Source of the DNA: Akkermansiaceae bacterium UBA5020 | Lineage (GTDB): Bacteria > Verrucomicrobiota > Verrucomicrobiia > Verrucomicrobiales > DEV007 | Length of the DNA: 27,214 bases | Direction: 5' to 3' | Assembly (NCBI GenBank): GCA_002396885.1 | Contig: DGXY01000108.1 | Location: 12,494-39,707 of the forward strand | Shown: one piece after another, positions 7,850-15,733 of the stretch | Numbering within the stretch: position 1 is the stretch's first letter | Layout of the letters: each line of letters starts with the position of its first letter | Notes under the pieces: generated by a model | Databases searched by the model: none | The model's input: the letters and a program-made list of their open reading frames with translations, nothing else | What the model was told of the DNA's origin: nothing | Position numbers and translations under genes: made by a program

Positions 7850-8224
7850 TCAATCCTTCGGCTTGTGCTGCGAATGGCAGGCCTTGCAGTTTTGGGCCTT
7901 ATCGAGACGGCCAATGGCGGCTTCGCCCTTGTCACCACCGGCGACGGCTTCCATCGCGGCGATCAGTTCAGCGACCTTCTTTTCATAGTCGGCTTGGTCA
8001 CCCACGGGGGCCTTGGTGCCGCTCATCGTCTTAACGAGCGCGGCCAGTGCGGTGGTCTCTTCGGCCGTGGCGGCACCTTCGAGGACTTTGGCCATCGGGC
8101 TGGAGTCGCCCTTGAGGCCTTCCTTCATTACTTTTTCGATGATCTCGTGATTTTCATCGGCGATGGCGAAGGTGGCGGCGGCGACGAGCGCGGCAACAGT
8201 TGTAAGTAGGATGGATTTGGTCAT
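7850..8224 (-). CDS. Small periplasmic c-type cytochrome (class II / c'-like)
   Basis: A 124-residue exported heme protein. The signal peptide is clear (MTKSILLTTVAALVAAATFA, cleavage about residues 20-22). The mature part of about 100 residues is helical and ends with a single heme-binding motif CKACH (residues 113-117) close to the C-terminus, the position seen in class II cytochromes c' and related four-helix proteins. Electron partner and axial sixth ligand cannot be read. It is a single-gene unit: its own promoter is at 8234-8262 and a terminator lies 28 nt downstream. No oxidoreductase gene is adjacent. Confidence 0.82.
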   Translation of the reverse strand: MTKSILLTTVAALVAAATFAIADENHEIIEKVMKEGLKGDSSPMAKVLEGAATAEETTALAALVKTMSGTKAPVGDQADYEKKVAELIAAMEAVAGGDKGEAAIGRLDKAQNCKACHSQHKPKD

Positions 8225-8233
8225 GCGAGGGAG

Positions 8234-8262
8234 CTTCTAGGTGAATCGGTCAGGATTGACAA
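8234..8262 (-). promoter_or_regulatory. Candidate promoter of the cytochrome gene
   Basis: Minus strand TTGTCA (8257-8262), 17-nt spacer, TAGAAG (8234-8239). The -10 box ends only 9 nt before the ATG at 8224, so a transcript from here would be leaderless or nearly so. Box match is good (5/6 and 4/6). Confidence 0.45.
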
Positions 8263-8408
8263 GAAAAAATCAAAAAATGGCATGCTTACGTTAAAGGTCC
8301 GCCGTTTCCATGGACCGGAGCGGATCGCCAGCGCCGGCGAAGGCCGCGGACGGTGGGCCTGGCATCCGACCGGCGCGGATGGCTCATCCCACCCTCGCCG
8401 ATTCTTAA

Positions 8409-8993
8409 TCACGATTTGAGAAAGGGCTCCCAGTCGGGGATGCCGTGGACGTTGCGGAGCAACTGCGTCACCGGCAGTTCCCGCGGGGACTCGGGGCGTC
8501 GCAGGAGAGTCAGTCCCGCTTCTTCCGGCGTGCGGTTGGCCTTGCGCGAGTTGACCTCGCGCGCGGCGAGGACACAGTTTTCCCAGGTCGTCGCACCGCC
8601 GCGCGAGCGGGGCACGATGTGGTCGATGTTGCCTTCCCCGGGGCGCAGGGCGCGACCGGTGTATTGGCAGCGTCCGCCATCGCGCTCCCAGAGATTGCGC
8701 GCGTTAAACTTGGGACGCTTCATCGGCACTTTGGAGAAGCGCGAGAGCACCACCACGGTTGGGACGCGGATGAGACCATGGGCCGTGCCGACGCTGAAAT
8801 CATTCTCCCGCACCGCCAGCTTTTTCCAGTCTTCCCAGCGGGTCGGGATCATGGATTCGTCCTCCCGGATGTCGAGCGCGGTGACGACGTCGGTGGCCAT
8901 CTGGCAGAAGGCGTCGGCCGGAGTCCGCACGTTGATGGCCTGCCAATTCCGGTTCAGCACGAGCACGACGTGTTTGTCGAGGACGGAGTTCAT
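8409..8993 (-). CDS. HNH endonuclease family protein
   Basis: A 194-residue single-domain HNH nuclease. The N-terminal part (MNSVLDKHVVLVLNRNWQAI) is typical of a stand-alone HNH family common in Planctomycetes and Verrucomicrobia. The core reads RCQYTG, then IDHIVPRSRGG, then TWENCVLAAREVNSRK, followed by RTPEEAGL. The catalytic His pair region (DHIVP) and the final Asn (VNSRK) are present, but three of the four Cys of the usual zinc knuckle are replaced (CQYT instead of CxxC; AxxV instead of CxxC). The start at 8993 is preferred because the longer frame to 9101 adds a Pro/Ser-rich leader without homology-like features. The target is unknown; no restriction, toxin or phage partner is nearby. 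Confidence 0.85.
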   Translation of the reverse strand: MNSVLDKHVVLVLNRNWQAINVRTPADAFCQMATDVVTALDIREDESMIPTRWEDWKKLAVRENDFSVGTAHGLIRVPTVVVLSRFSKVPMKRPKFNARNLWERDGGRCQYTGRALRPGEGNIDHIVPRSRGGATTWENCVLAAREVNSRKANRTPEEAGLTLLRRPESPRELPVTQLLRNVHGIPDWEPFLKS

Positions 8994-9240
8994 CGCTGCT
9001 TGAGTAAAAGGGGGAAATCGGAAAAGGGAAAGGCCAAAGGTGAGTGACAAGTTTGCCGCAGTGGGAAGAAATGGGCTGGAGCGGACCGGCTGGTCAGTCA
9101 ATCCGCCCAGGGGATGAGGATTCAGTGTCGGTTCCGAACGAAACGTTCAGAGTTCGGGAAGGATTGATCTCGTGAAACGCACGCGGCGTGACGCTCCCGG
9201 CACCTGGAGCTGGCCCTTTTCCTGCTTTAGGAGAGCGGTG

Positions 9241-9255
9241 TGCCTCCCTGAGGCA
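9241..9255 (+). other. Short perfect hairpin just upstream of pyruvate kinase
   Basis: TGCCTC-CCT-GAGGCA forms a 6-bp stem with a 3-nt loop, ending 13 nt before the pyk ATG. The right arm contains GAGG, the only Shine-Dalgarno-like string near the start, so the hairpin could mask it. Function unproven. Confidence 0.4.
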
Positions 9256-9268
9256 GAATCACCCAGCC

Positions 9269-10702
9269 ATGTCCGATTACTACCGTCACACCAAAATCAT
9301 CGCCACCCTCGGTCCGGCCACGGAGTCGAAGGAAATGCTCGCCCAACTGATCCGGGGTGGCGTGGACATTCTCCGCCTCAACATGGCCCACGCGACCCAC
9401 CAGTGGGTGAAGGATGCGATGTGGTTCATCCGTGAAGTCTCGGCCGAAGTGGGGCGCCACGTCGCCGTGATGATGGATGTGAAAGGGCCGGAAATCCGCA
9501 CTGGGAAGGTCGAACGCCCCATCAGCCTGGTCGTGGGCGACCGCATCGAGTTTCACATCGAAGGGGTCAATCCCACGGGCGACCTGCCCTCGGTCTCGGT
9601 CAATTATCCTGGCCTGCCGGGGGATCTCGAGGTTGGCAATGTCGTCCTCGTCGACAGCGGGCTCATCCGCATGAAGGTCTTCGAGAAGGACGCTTCACGC
9701 GTCCGGCTCGAGGTGCTGACTCCCGGCGAACTGGGATCGAAACGGCACATCAACCTCCCTGGGGTGCAGGTGAATCTCCCCGCCCTGACCGAGAAGGATA
9801 GGGCCGATCTGCGGGCCGGAGTCGAGAGCGGGATCGATTTTGTGGCGCTCTCTTTCGTGCGTCAAGCGGAGGATGTTCACACCCTGCGCCGTCTTCTCGA
9901 CGAGCTGGGGTCGAAGGCCCGGATCATTTCGAAGATCGAGGATCAGGCTGGCGTGCGGAACATGACGGCCATCGTGCGTGCCTCCGACGCCATCATGGTG
10001 GCGCGCGGCGATCTCGGGATCGAGATCGACTACCACAGGCTGCCGCTTGTGCAGACCGAGCTGGTGCATGCTTGTCAGGCCGATGGAAAGCCGGTCATCA
10101 TCGCGACCCACCTTCTTGAGTCGATGATCAGTTCGCCGATGCCGACGAGGGCGGAGATTTCCGATGTTTCGAACGCGGTCCGCGAGCAAGCTGACGCGAT
10201 CATGCTTTCGGGTGAGACCACGGTGGGTGCCTACCCGATGGAGACGGTGCAGGTCTTGAAAAACATCATCCAGAGCATCGAGCCAAGCGTGACCAAAGGA
10301 CTCAACGACCGGATCGTCCTGCGCGAGCCGAAGGCGATGATGCTGCGCTCGGCCGCTGTCCTCGCGAGCGAGCTCGAGAAAAACGGGGCGGGCAGCTCGG
10401 GGATCGTCGTGTTCACCCGCAGTGGCTTCCTCGCTTATGTCCTCGGAGCGCTGCGGCCTCGCGGTGTCCCAATCTACGCATTCACTGATGTCGATCACAT
10501 TTTCCGGCAACTGCTCCTACCCTGGGGCGTTGAGCCCTTCCTGATGGAGTTTTCGGAAGATCCCGAACGCACCATTCACGACGCGCTCGACTACCTGAAG
10601 CGACGCGAATGGGCGGCACCGGGCGATTGGCTCGTCGTCATCACCAACGCGCTCGCTGACGACAAGGTGATCGACACCCTCCAACTCCGCCAGGTCGAGT
10701 AG
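9269..10702 (+). CDS. pyk: Pyruvate kinase
   Basis: Glycolytic enzyme converting phosphoenolpyruvate and ADP to pyruvate and ATP; cytoplasmic, normally a homotetramer. The 477-residue length is standard. Seen in order: HTKIIATLGPAT at the N-terminus, RLNMAH, MMDVKGPEIRTG, SFVRQAEDV, ISKIEDQAG with the catalytic Lys, IMVARGDLGIE binding the divalent metal and PEP, IIATHLLESM, and PTRAEISDVSNAV with LSGETT. The Glu in GPEIRTG corresponds to the residue that marks potassium-dependent enzymes. Small deviations are ATHLLESM instead of ATQMLESM and RLNMAH instead of RLNxSH. The ATG at 9269 gives the canonical N-terminus; a longer frame from 9188 adds a non-homologous leader. The gene appears monocistronic, 99 nt ahead of the next gene. 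Confidence 0.96.
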   Translation: MSDYYRHTKIIATLGPATESKEMLAQLIRGGVDILRLNMAHATHQWVKDAMWFIREVSAEVGRHVAVMMDVKGPEIRTGKVERPISLVVGDRIEFHIEGVNPTGDLPSVSVNYPGLPGDLEVGNVVLVDSGLIRMKVFEKDASRVRLEVLTPGELGSKRHINLPGVQVNLPALTEKDRADLRAGVESGIDFVALSFVRQAEDVHTLRRLLDELGSKARIISKIEDQAGVRNMTAIVRASDAIMVARGDLGIEIDYHRLPLVQTELVHACQADGKPVIIATHLLESMISSPMPTRAEISDVSNAVREQADAIMLSGETTVGAYPMETVQVLKNIIQSIEPSVTKGLNDRIVLREPKAMMLRSAAVLASELEKNGAGSSGIVVFTRSGFLAYVLGALRPRGVPIYAFTDVDHIFRQLLLPWGVEPFLMEFSEDPERTIHDALDYLKRREWAAPGDWLVVITNALADDKVIDTLQLRQVE

Positions 10703-10801
10703 CGATGCTCGCTTCGCTGTCAAAGGATGGACGGTGAAAGGTAAAAAGTCTTTCTGCTGAGGCGCTTGATTCGCCGGTGATTGGGGTGATCCTGCCCCCT
10801 C

Positions 10802-11761
10802 ATGTCAGGAATCCGGCAAGCCTTCATTCTCGGTGCGGGACTCGGGACGCGACTGCGGCCTCTCACCGAGAGCCTGCCGAAGCCGCTCGTGCCGGTATGG
10901 AATTGTCCGCTCATCACCTACGCGCTCGACCATCTCATCGCGGATCTCGGCGTGGAGGCCTTTGCGATCAACACACACCACTGCCCCGACGCCTATGAGG
11001 CGGCTTTTCCGGGCGCGGTCTACCGGCAACGTCCCTTGCTTTTCCGCCACGAGCCGAGCCTTCTCGACACGGCGGGAGGGATCGACAACCTCCGCGACTG
11101 GCTGCCGGACAATGAGCCGTTCCTCGTCTACAATGGCGACATCCTCACCGATCTGCCTCTCGCGGCGGCGTTGGCCCAACATCGCGCGAGCGGCGATCTC
11201 GTGACGATGATCCTGCGATCTCATGGCGACGAGTTGCGGGTCGGCTTTGATCCGGAGCGTCGCGCCGTGGTCGATCTGCGCGGGGTCCTCGTGCCGGACT
11301 GGCCGCTGCGCTTCCAGTTCACCGGTATTTATGTCGTCTCGCCCGATTTTCTCCATCATCTCGTGCCTGGGAAAATCGAATCGGTCGTGCTGCCCATGCT
11401 CGAAGTGATCCGGAACGGCGGACGCATCGGCGGCATCGTTATCGATGAGGGGGATTGGAGCGATCTCGGTGAGCGCGTTTCCTACCTCGCCTCTCTGCCG
11501 CTCCTCGCCGGCGGATTCCCTCGCTACGCAGCGGCGGGGGAGGGCAGTGCGAGAATCGCCTCGTCCGCACGGATCGATCCGACGGCGGTGATCGATGCGC
11601 TCTCTTCGGTCGGCGACGGAGCCGTGATCGGGGCTGGCTCGTGTCTCACCGAAAGTGTGATTTGGCCTGGAGCAATCGTCGAGCCGGGGGCGGATCTCCG
11701 CCGGGTCGTCGTCCGGAGCGGGTTGACCGTCTCGGGCCTCCACGAAAATGTCGATTTTTGA
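10802..11761 (+). CDS. Sugar-1-phosphate nucleotidyltransferase (NDP-sugar pyrophosphorylase family)
   Basis: A 319-residue enzyme that activates a sugar phosphate with an NTP. The N-terminal Rossmann-like domain has the signature GAGLGTRLRPLTESLPKP (residues 11-28), with the catalytic Arg17 and Lys27, and a metal-binding YNGD segment near residue 115. GDWSDLG sits near residue 220. The last about 70 residues look like a short left-handed beta-helix (repeated I-x-x-x-A-x-I / V-x-x-G-A patterns such as ARIDPTAVID and VGDGAVIGAGS). Relatives include MurU, RfbA-type and mannose-1-phosphate guanylyltransferases; the substrate cannot be decided from this sequence. No sugar pathway genes lie next to it. 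Confidence 0.87.
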   Translation: MSGIRQAFILGAGLGTRLRPLTESLPKPLVPVWNCPLITYALDHLIADLGVEAFAINTHHCPDAYEAAFPGAVYRQRPLLFRHEPSLLDTAGGIDNLRDWLPDNEPFLVYNGDILTDLPLAAALAQHRASGDLVTMILRSHGDELRVGFDPERRAVVDLRGVLVPDWPLRFQFTGIYVVSPDFLHHLVPGKIESVVLPMLEVIRNGGRIGGIVIDEGDWSDLGERVSYLASLPLLAGGFPRYAAAGEGSARIASSARIDPTAVIDALSSVGDGAVIGAGSCLTESVIWPGAIVEPGADLRRVVVRSGLTVSGLHENVDF

Positions 11762-11889
11762 CGCCAAAGCCACCGTGATAGGGGCCATTTTCGCCTTTTT
11801 TCCAGAAAAAGCATAGCAAACGCGGAAAAGACGCGTCTAAGGGCTGGCGGATCTCGGCGATTTCGATTAAATGTTAAGTTTTATCAGCT

Positions 11890-12516
11890 TTGGAAAAGAT
11901 CGACATCCCCCGCAAAACGGTCTACCGGCTCTCCCTCTATCAGAGATGCCTGCAGAAGCTGCTTGAATTGAAGGTCGAGACAGTTTCGTCAGAAGACCTC
12001 GCCCGCGCCGCCGGAGTGAAGCCGACCCAGCTCCGTAAAGACCTTGGCCACGTCGGTCAGTTTGGCACGCGCGGACTCGGCTACAGCGTCGTCACTCTCT
12101 CCGAGGCGATCTCCGGAGTCATGGGGCTCACCGTGCTCCAGCCGGTGGTGATGGTTGGCGTGGGGAATCTTGGCTCGGCCCTGCTTCGTTACAGCGGCTT
12201 CCGCAAAGAGGGCTTCGAGATCATCGCTGCCTTCGACGCCGATCCGTCCCATATCAAAGCCACGACCGAGCAGATGGGCGTGCCCGTCTACGATGTTCGC
12301 GAGATGGGGCGCTACGTCGCCGCCCACGGGGTGCGCATGGCCATCATCGCCGTGCCGGAATCAGCCGGTCAGGAAGTCGCCGACATTCTCGTGACCTCGG
12401 GCGTGCAGGCCATCCTCAACTTCTCCTCGGCCTTGCTCAATGTGCCCGACGAGGTCGTCGTCAATCATGTCGATCTCGCGGCCGAGCTCGGCAGTCTCAG
12501 CTTCTTCGTGAGCTGA
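11890..12516 (+). CDS. rex: Redox-sensing transcriptional repressor Rex
   Basis: A 208-residue DNA-binding repressor that reads the NADH/NAD+ ratio and controls fermentation and respiration genes. The N-terminal winged helix (residues 1-80) contains RLSLYQRCL, QLRKDLGHVGQFG and TRGLGY, all diagnostic of Rex. The NAD-binding Rossmann fold follows with VGVGNLGSALL. The C-terminal swapped helix ends at SFFVS. The start is TTG at 11890: an in-frame stop lies at 11875-11877 and no ATG gives the complete N-terminus (EKIDIPRKTVYRL). It heads a tightly spaced run with the glycosylase and TonB/ExbB/ExbD genes. Confidence 0.95.
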   Translation: MEKIDIPRKTVYRLSLYQRCLQKLLELKVETVSSEDLARAAGVKPTQLRKDLGHVGQFGTRGLGYSVVTLSEAISGVMGLTVLQPVVMVGVGNLGSALLRYSGFRKEGFEIIAAFDADPSHIKATTEQMGVPVYDVREMGRYVAAHGVRMAIIAVPESAGQEVADILVTSGVQAILNFSSALLNVPDEVVVNHVDLAAELGSLSFFVS

Positions 12517-12525
12517 TCTGTTTCC

Positions 12526-13389
12526 ATGGCACCGCCGCTTGGGAATCTCGTCGAGGTGCCTTTCGAGGGGGATTTCTCCCTGCGCGACACCCTGAAGTCT
12601 GGCCAGATCTTTCATTGGGAAACGATCGAGTGGGAGGAGCTCGACGGCTTCGCCGGCTGCATCGGCGAGGGGCCGCCTGCCTTTGTCTGTCAGGATGAAA
12701 CGGGTCTCGTCCAGACCTTCGCCGACGACCTTGCCCGGGTCCGCCGCTATTTCGGACTCGACCACTCCGCCGCCTCCGTCCGCGCCGCCTTTCCTGACAA
12801 AGACACCATTCTCCGCGAGGCGATCGCCTTTTGTCCGGGTATCCGCGTGGCGCGCCAGCCGCTCTGGGAATGTCTCGCCACCTTCATCACCTCTTCGTTG
12901 AAGCAGGTTTCGCACATCCGCACGATGTCGCTGACGCTGCGTTCGCGCTTCGGGGAAAGGCATGAACTCGCCGGGCGCGAATTCTTCGCCTATCCGACTC
13001 CGGCGGCGCTCGCCGGGGCGGGCGAAATGGCGTTGCGCGAATGCGGGCTCGGCTATCGGGCGAAGTCGCTCCATCTCGCGGCGAGCGCGATTGCTTCGGG
13101 TGGACTCGATCTTGCGGCGGTCGAGGCCGAGCCCTCCCTAGCCAAGGCGCGCGAGCAGCTCCTCACTCTTCACGGGGTCGGTGACAAGATCGCGAACTGC
13201 GCCCTGCTCTTCGGGGCGGGACACTGGGACGCCTTTCCCATCGACGTCTGGATCGAGCGCATCCTCCACGACCTCTACCGCAAGCGCGTCAAGGGGGCGA
13301 AACTCCAGGCCTGGGCGGAAAAGCATTTCGGTCCGCACGCCGGCTACGCCCAGCAATACCTCTTTCATTTCGCGAGGAAAACGCTTTAG
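12526..13389 (+). CDS. 8-oxoguanine DNA glycosylase / AP lyase (OGG1 type, HhH-GPD)
   Basis: Base-excision repair enzyme removing 8-oxoguanine opposite cytosine. The 287-residue protein has the OGG N-terminal domain (LKSGQIFHWETIEW, near residue 24) and the helix-hairpin-helix GPD core HGVGDKIANCALL. The catalytic Lys is K221 and the catalytic Asp is D240 in PIDVWIERIL. Their 19-residue spacing equals that of Lys249/Asp268 in human OGG1. Bacterial OGG1-type enzymes are less common than MutM/Fpg. The gene starts 9 nt after rex and ends 15 nt before the TonB-like gene, so it is probably co-transcribed with both. Confidence 0.92.
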   Translation: MAPPLGNLVEVPFEGDFSLRDTLKSGQIFHWETIEWEELDGFAGCIGEGPPAFVCQDETGLVQTFADDLARVRRYFGLDHSAASVRAAFPDKDTILREAIAFCPGIRVARQPLWECLATFITSSLKQVSHIRTMSLTLRSRFGERHELAGREFFAYPTPAALAGAGEMALRECGLGYRAKSLHLAASAIASGGLDLAAVEAEPSLAKAREQLLTLHGVGDKIANCALLFGAGHWDAFPIDVWIERILHDLYRKRVKGAKLQAWAEKHFGPHAGYAQQYLFHFARKTL

Positions 13390-13404
13390 TCCTGCCTCGT
13401 TTCG

Positions 13405-14529
13405 ATGTCGGAGTCGCAGAAGATGTTTGCCAGTGTCTCGGGGGCGTTCATCGCGCACCTCCTTCTTCTTGTGCTCGTCCTCCTCCTGCCGAACGCCACT
13501 TCGGTGGGTTCCTCCGCTGCCCGGGAGAAAAAACGCGCCGATCGTCCCCGCGAGGTGACCCTCCTCATGGGAGATCTCATGGAGCGGCTCGAGCGCGAGC
13601 GGATCGAGAAGAAACCGGAGCCGCCCAAGCCCGAACCACCCAAAACGGATTCGCGAGCCTTTGTCGCCACGGATCTCAACCGGCCCGAAGCGGTCGCTCC
13701 CGAAAATCCTCGTTTCGAATCCGATCGCAACACCACCGCAGCCTCTCGCCTCCGCCCCGACGAGACGCTGCCGCAGGAGAAAACGCCGACGTTGGTCGGG
13801 ACAAGTCCTTTGCCGAATCTGACCCTCGCCGATCGCGATTACGTCGCGGGTGCGCTCGACGAGCCGCCTGCCTCGCCCGACGTGGCCATGATGCCTGCTC
13901 CGGCTTCCGCTCCTGCTGCGACCGATCTTCCCGAGCCGCGCCAAGCCGAGACTCTTTCTCCCAACAAACCAGGTCGCGAAACCGTGGCCGACCGCACGAT
14001 CGATCCCGGGATGAAGGGCACCGATGGGGAAGGACGCGACCAACCTGACCCGCTTGCCTCCCCGACGCAAGAGGGTGCGGTGTCCGCGGCCCCATCGCAG
14101 CCGCTGGAAAAGCCCATGCCACGGCCCGCCGACGAAGCACTTTTTTCCAAAGGCTTCAGCCCCGAGGAGCGGCAGAATGTCATCAACGGCAGTCTCATGA
14201 GGGAAGGGGCCGATGCCGTCGATGCGATCGGCACGCCCCTGGGCAAATACAAGAAGGCGGTGCGCGATGTCATTTCCGCCAAGTGGCACGAGTATCGACA
14301 GAAGAACGCCGACTTGATCACTTGGGGAATCCTCAAGCTCGAGTTCAGCGTCGATAGGGCCGGACGCGTCCGCGACTTGCAGATCACCAAAAACGAGGCG
14401 AATGCGATGCTCGCCGAGTTTTCCCTTCGTGCCATCCGTGAAGCCGAGTTGCCTCCCATGCCGGCCGAGGTCGCGGAGTCGGTCGGGGCCAAGGGGCTCG
14501 TCATCCAATACGACATCATCATTTATTGA
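13405..14529 (+). CDS. tonB: TonB-like energy transducer
   Basis: A 374-residue periplasm-spanning protein of the TonB/TolA type that couples proton motive force harvested by ExbB-ExbD to outer-membrane receptors. It has one N-terminal membrane helix (about residues 9-28, AFIAHLLLLVLVLLLP), a charged linker with an EPPKPEPPK segment (about 70-80), a long Pro/Ala/Glu-rich spacer (about 80-270), and a C-terminal TonB-like domain. That domain shows KYKKAVRDVISAKWHEY, LEFSVDRAGRVRDLQI and SLRAIREAELPPMP, close to TolA/TonB C-terminal patterns. The following ExbB and ExbD genes support the role. TolA cannot be excluded because the spacer is long and the partners could be TolQ/TolR-like; no TolB or Pal gene is adjacent. 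Confidence 0.82.
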   Translation: MSESQKMFASVSGAFIAHLLLLVLVLLLPNATSVGSSAAREKKRADRPREVTLLMGDLMERLERERIEKKPEPPKPEPPKTDSRAFVATDLNRPEAVAPENPRFESDRNTTAASRLRPDETLPQEKTPTLVGTSPLPNLTLADRDYVAGALDEPPASPDVAMMPAPASAPAATDLPEPRQAETLSPNKPGRETVADRTIDPGMKGTDGEGRDQPDPLASPTQEGAVSAAPSQPLEKPMPRPADEALFSKGFSPEERQNVINGSLMREGADAVDAIGTPLGKYKKAVRDVISAKWHEYRQKNADLITWGILKLEFSVDRAGRVRDLQITKNEANAMLAEFSLRAIREAELPPMPAEVAESVGAKGLVIQYDIIIY

Positions 14530-14540
14530 ACCTCCCAGCG

Positions 14541-15305
14541 ATGCCCGAACCGAGTCTCAACGAGCAAGTCTGGAAGTTTCTCCTCTCGGGCGGCTTTTTC
14601 ATGATCCCCATCGGGATCTGTTCCTTCGTCGGCATCGCCGTCTGCATCCACCGGGCCATGACCCTGCGTTGGAAATCGATCATCCCCCTCGGGCTCCGGC
14701 CCGATCTCGCCAGGCTCGCCGAGGTCTTTAGCGAGGGACGCGCCGGCAAGCTGCTTCTCGAATTCCGTCGTAGCGACAGTCCCATGGGACGCATCGGACG
14801 CGTCGCTCTTTCCGCTGATTTCACCGACCGGGCCGAGGCCGAGAAAGCTGTCGAGGCGACCGCCCGTGAGCAGATGGTGAAACTCGAGAATGGCATGGGC
14901 GTGCTCGAGGCTCTCGTCACCATTGCTCCCATGCTGGGGCTTCTCGGGACCCTCTCCGGTCTCGTCGCCGTCTTCGGCACCCTCGGGGAGGGCGCCAGCC
15001 AGTCCGATCCCTCTCTCATCGCCGGCGGCATTGCCGAGGCGCTCAACACCACCATTGCCGGGCTTTGTGTCGCGGTCATCATGGTCATCTTCCACTCCTA
15101 CTACACCCGTCGTCTCGAGCGCATCTCCGCGCGCCTCGAGGTCATCGCCGGACACCTCCTCCACGAGTATTTCAAACACGGCGGGCACGTCCTCCATGCG
15201 CCGGTTCCCGAGACCCCGCTGGATCAAGTCATGCCCTCGGTGATCCCGCCACGACCCGCGGGTGGACCTCTGCGGGAGTCCGGCAAAAGCGATTTTCTCT
15301 CGTGA
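14541..15305 (+). CDS. exbB: MotA/TolQ/ExbB proton channel family protein
   Basis: A 254-residue inner-membrane protein with three membrane helices: FLLSGGFFMIPIGICSFVGI near residue 15, a second near residue 130 (TIAPMLGLLGTLSGLVAVF), and a third near residue 165 (AEALNTTIAGLCVAVIMV). APMLGLLGT and the following ALNTT region are the ExbB/TolQ signature; the pentamer surrounds an ExbD dimer to form the proton channel. The ATG at 14541 lies 11 nt after the tonB stop; an in-frame TTG at 14526 is possible but less likely. The stop overlaps the exbD GTG start. Confidence 0.92.
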   Translation: MPEPSLNEQVWKFLLSGGFFMIPIGICSFVGIAVCIHRAMTLRWKSIIPLGLRPDLARLAEVFSEGRAGKLLLEFRRSDSPMGRIGRVALSADFTDRAEAEKAVEATAREQMVKLENGMGVLEALVTIAPMLGLLGTLSGLVAVFGTLGEGASQSDPSLIAGGIAEALNTTIAGLCVAVIMVIFHSYYTRRLERISARLEVIAGHLLHEYFKHGGHVLHAPVPETPLDQVMPSVIPPRPAGGPLRESGKSDFLS

Positions 15306-15718
15306 AGTTTTACCTCAAGAAACGTCGCAGTCCCTCGGTGCCGATCGTGACCCTGATCGACATCCTCGCGATCCTGCTCATCTTCTTCATCGTCACGACC
15401 ACCTTCAAGACGAAGGATTCGCTCGTGCAGGTGAATCTGCCGAGCTCCTCCGAGATGGGCGAGGGGACCACGGCCGAGCCCCGCACCCCGCTCGCCCTCG
15501 CGAAGGATGGCAGCATTTCCCTGGGAGATCGCATTGTGCCGATCGAAACCCTCGCCACCGCCCTCGGGGAGTTTCGCCAGACCCGGCCGAACGACCGTCT
15601 CGAACTGAAGGCCGACGAGGGCGCCCCCCTCGGTCTCATGGTCAAGGTCTGGGACGCCGCCACCCAAGCCGGACTGAAGATTGACGACCTGCCCCTTCGA
15701 ATCCTCATCGAGGATTAA
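15302..15718 (+). CDS. exbD: ExbD/TolR family biopolymer transport protein
   Basis: A 138-residue bitopic protein with a basic cytoplasmic start (KFYLKKRRS), one membrane helix carrying the conserved proton-carrying Asp (D20 in VTLIDILAILLIFFIVTT), and a small periplasmic domain with a LELKADEGAPLGLMVKVWDAA segment typical of ExbD/TolR. The start is the GTG at 15302, which overlaps the exbB stop (GTGA); the reading frame stays open far upstream inside exbB, but the family N-terminus begins exactly here. It is the last gene of the rex-glycosylase-tonB-exbB-exbD run. Confidence 0.92.
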   Translation: MKFYLKKRRSPSVPIVTLIDILAILLIFFIVTTTFKTKDSLVQVNLPSSSEMGEGTTAEPRTPLALAKDGSISLGDRIVPIETLATALGEFRQTRPNDRLELKADEGAPLGLMVKVWDAATQAGLKIDDLPLRILIED

Positions 15719-15733
15719 GGAGGCCACGGGAAA

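Noticed and set aside
9136..9148. GAACG-AAA-CGTTC dyad upstream of pyk, considered as a LexA-type operator
   Set aside because: The half-site spacing is one base longer than the known GAAC-N4-GTTC arrangement and it lies far from the pyk start, with no SOS gene nearby.
11868..11886. ATGTTAAGTTTTATCAG before rex, considered as a Rex operator
   Set aside because: Only the left half resembles TTGTTAA; the right half does not match, so an autoregulatory site cannot be claimed.
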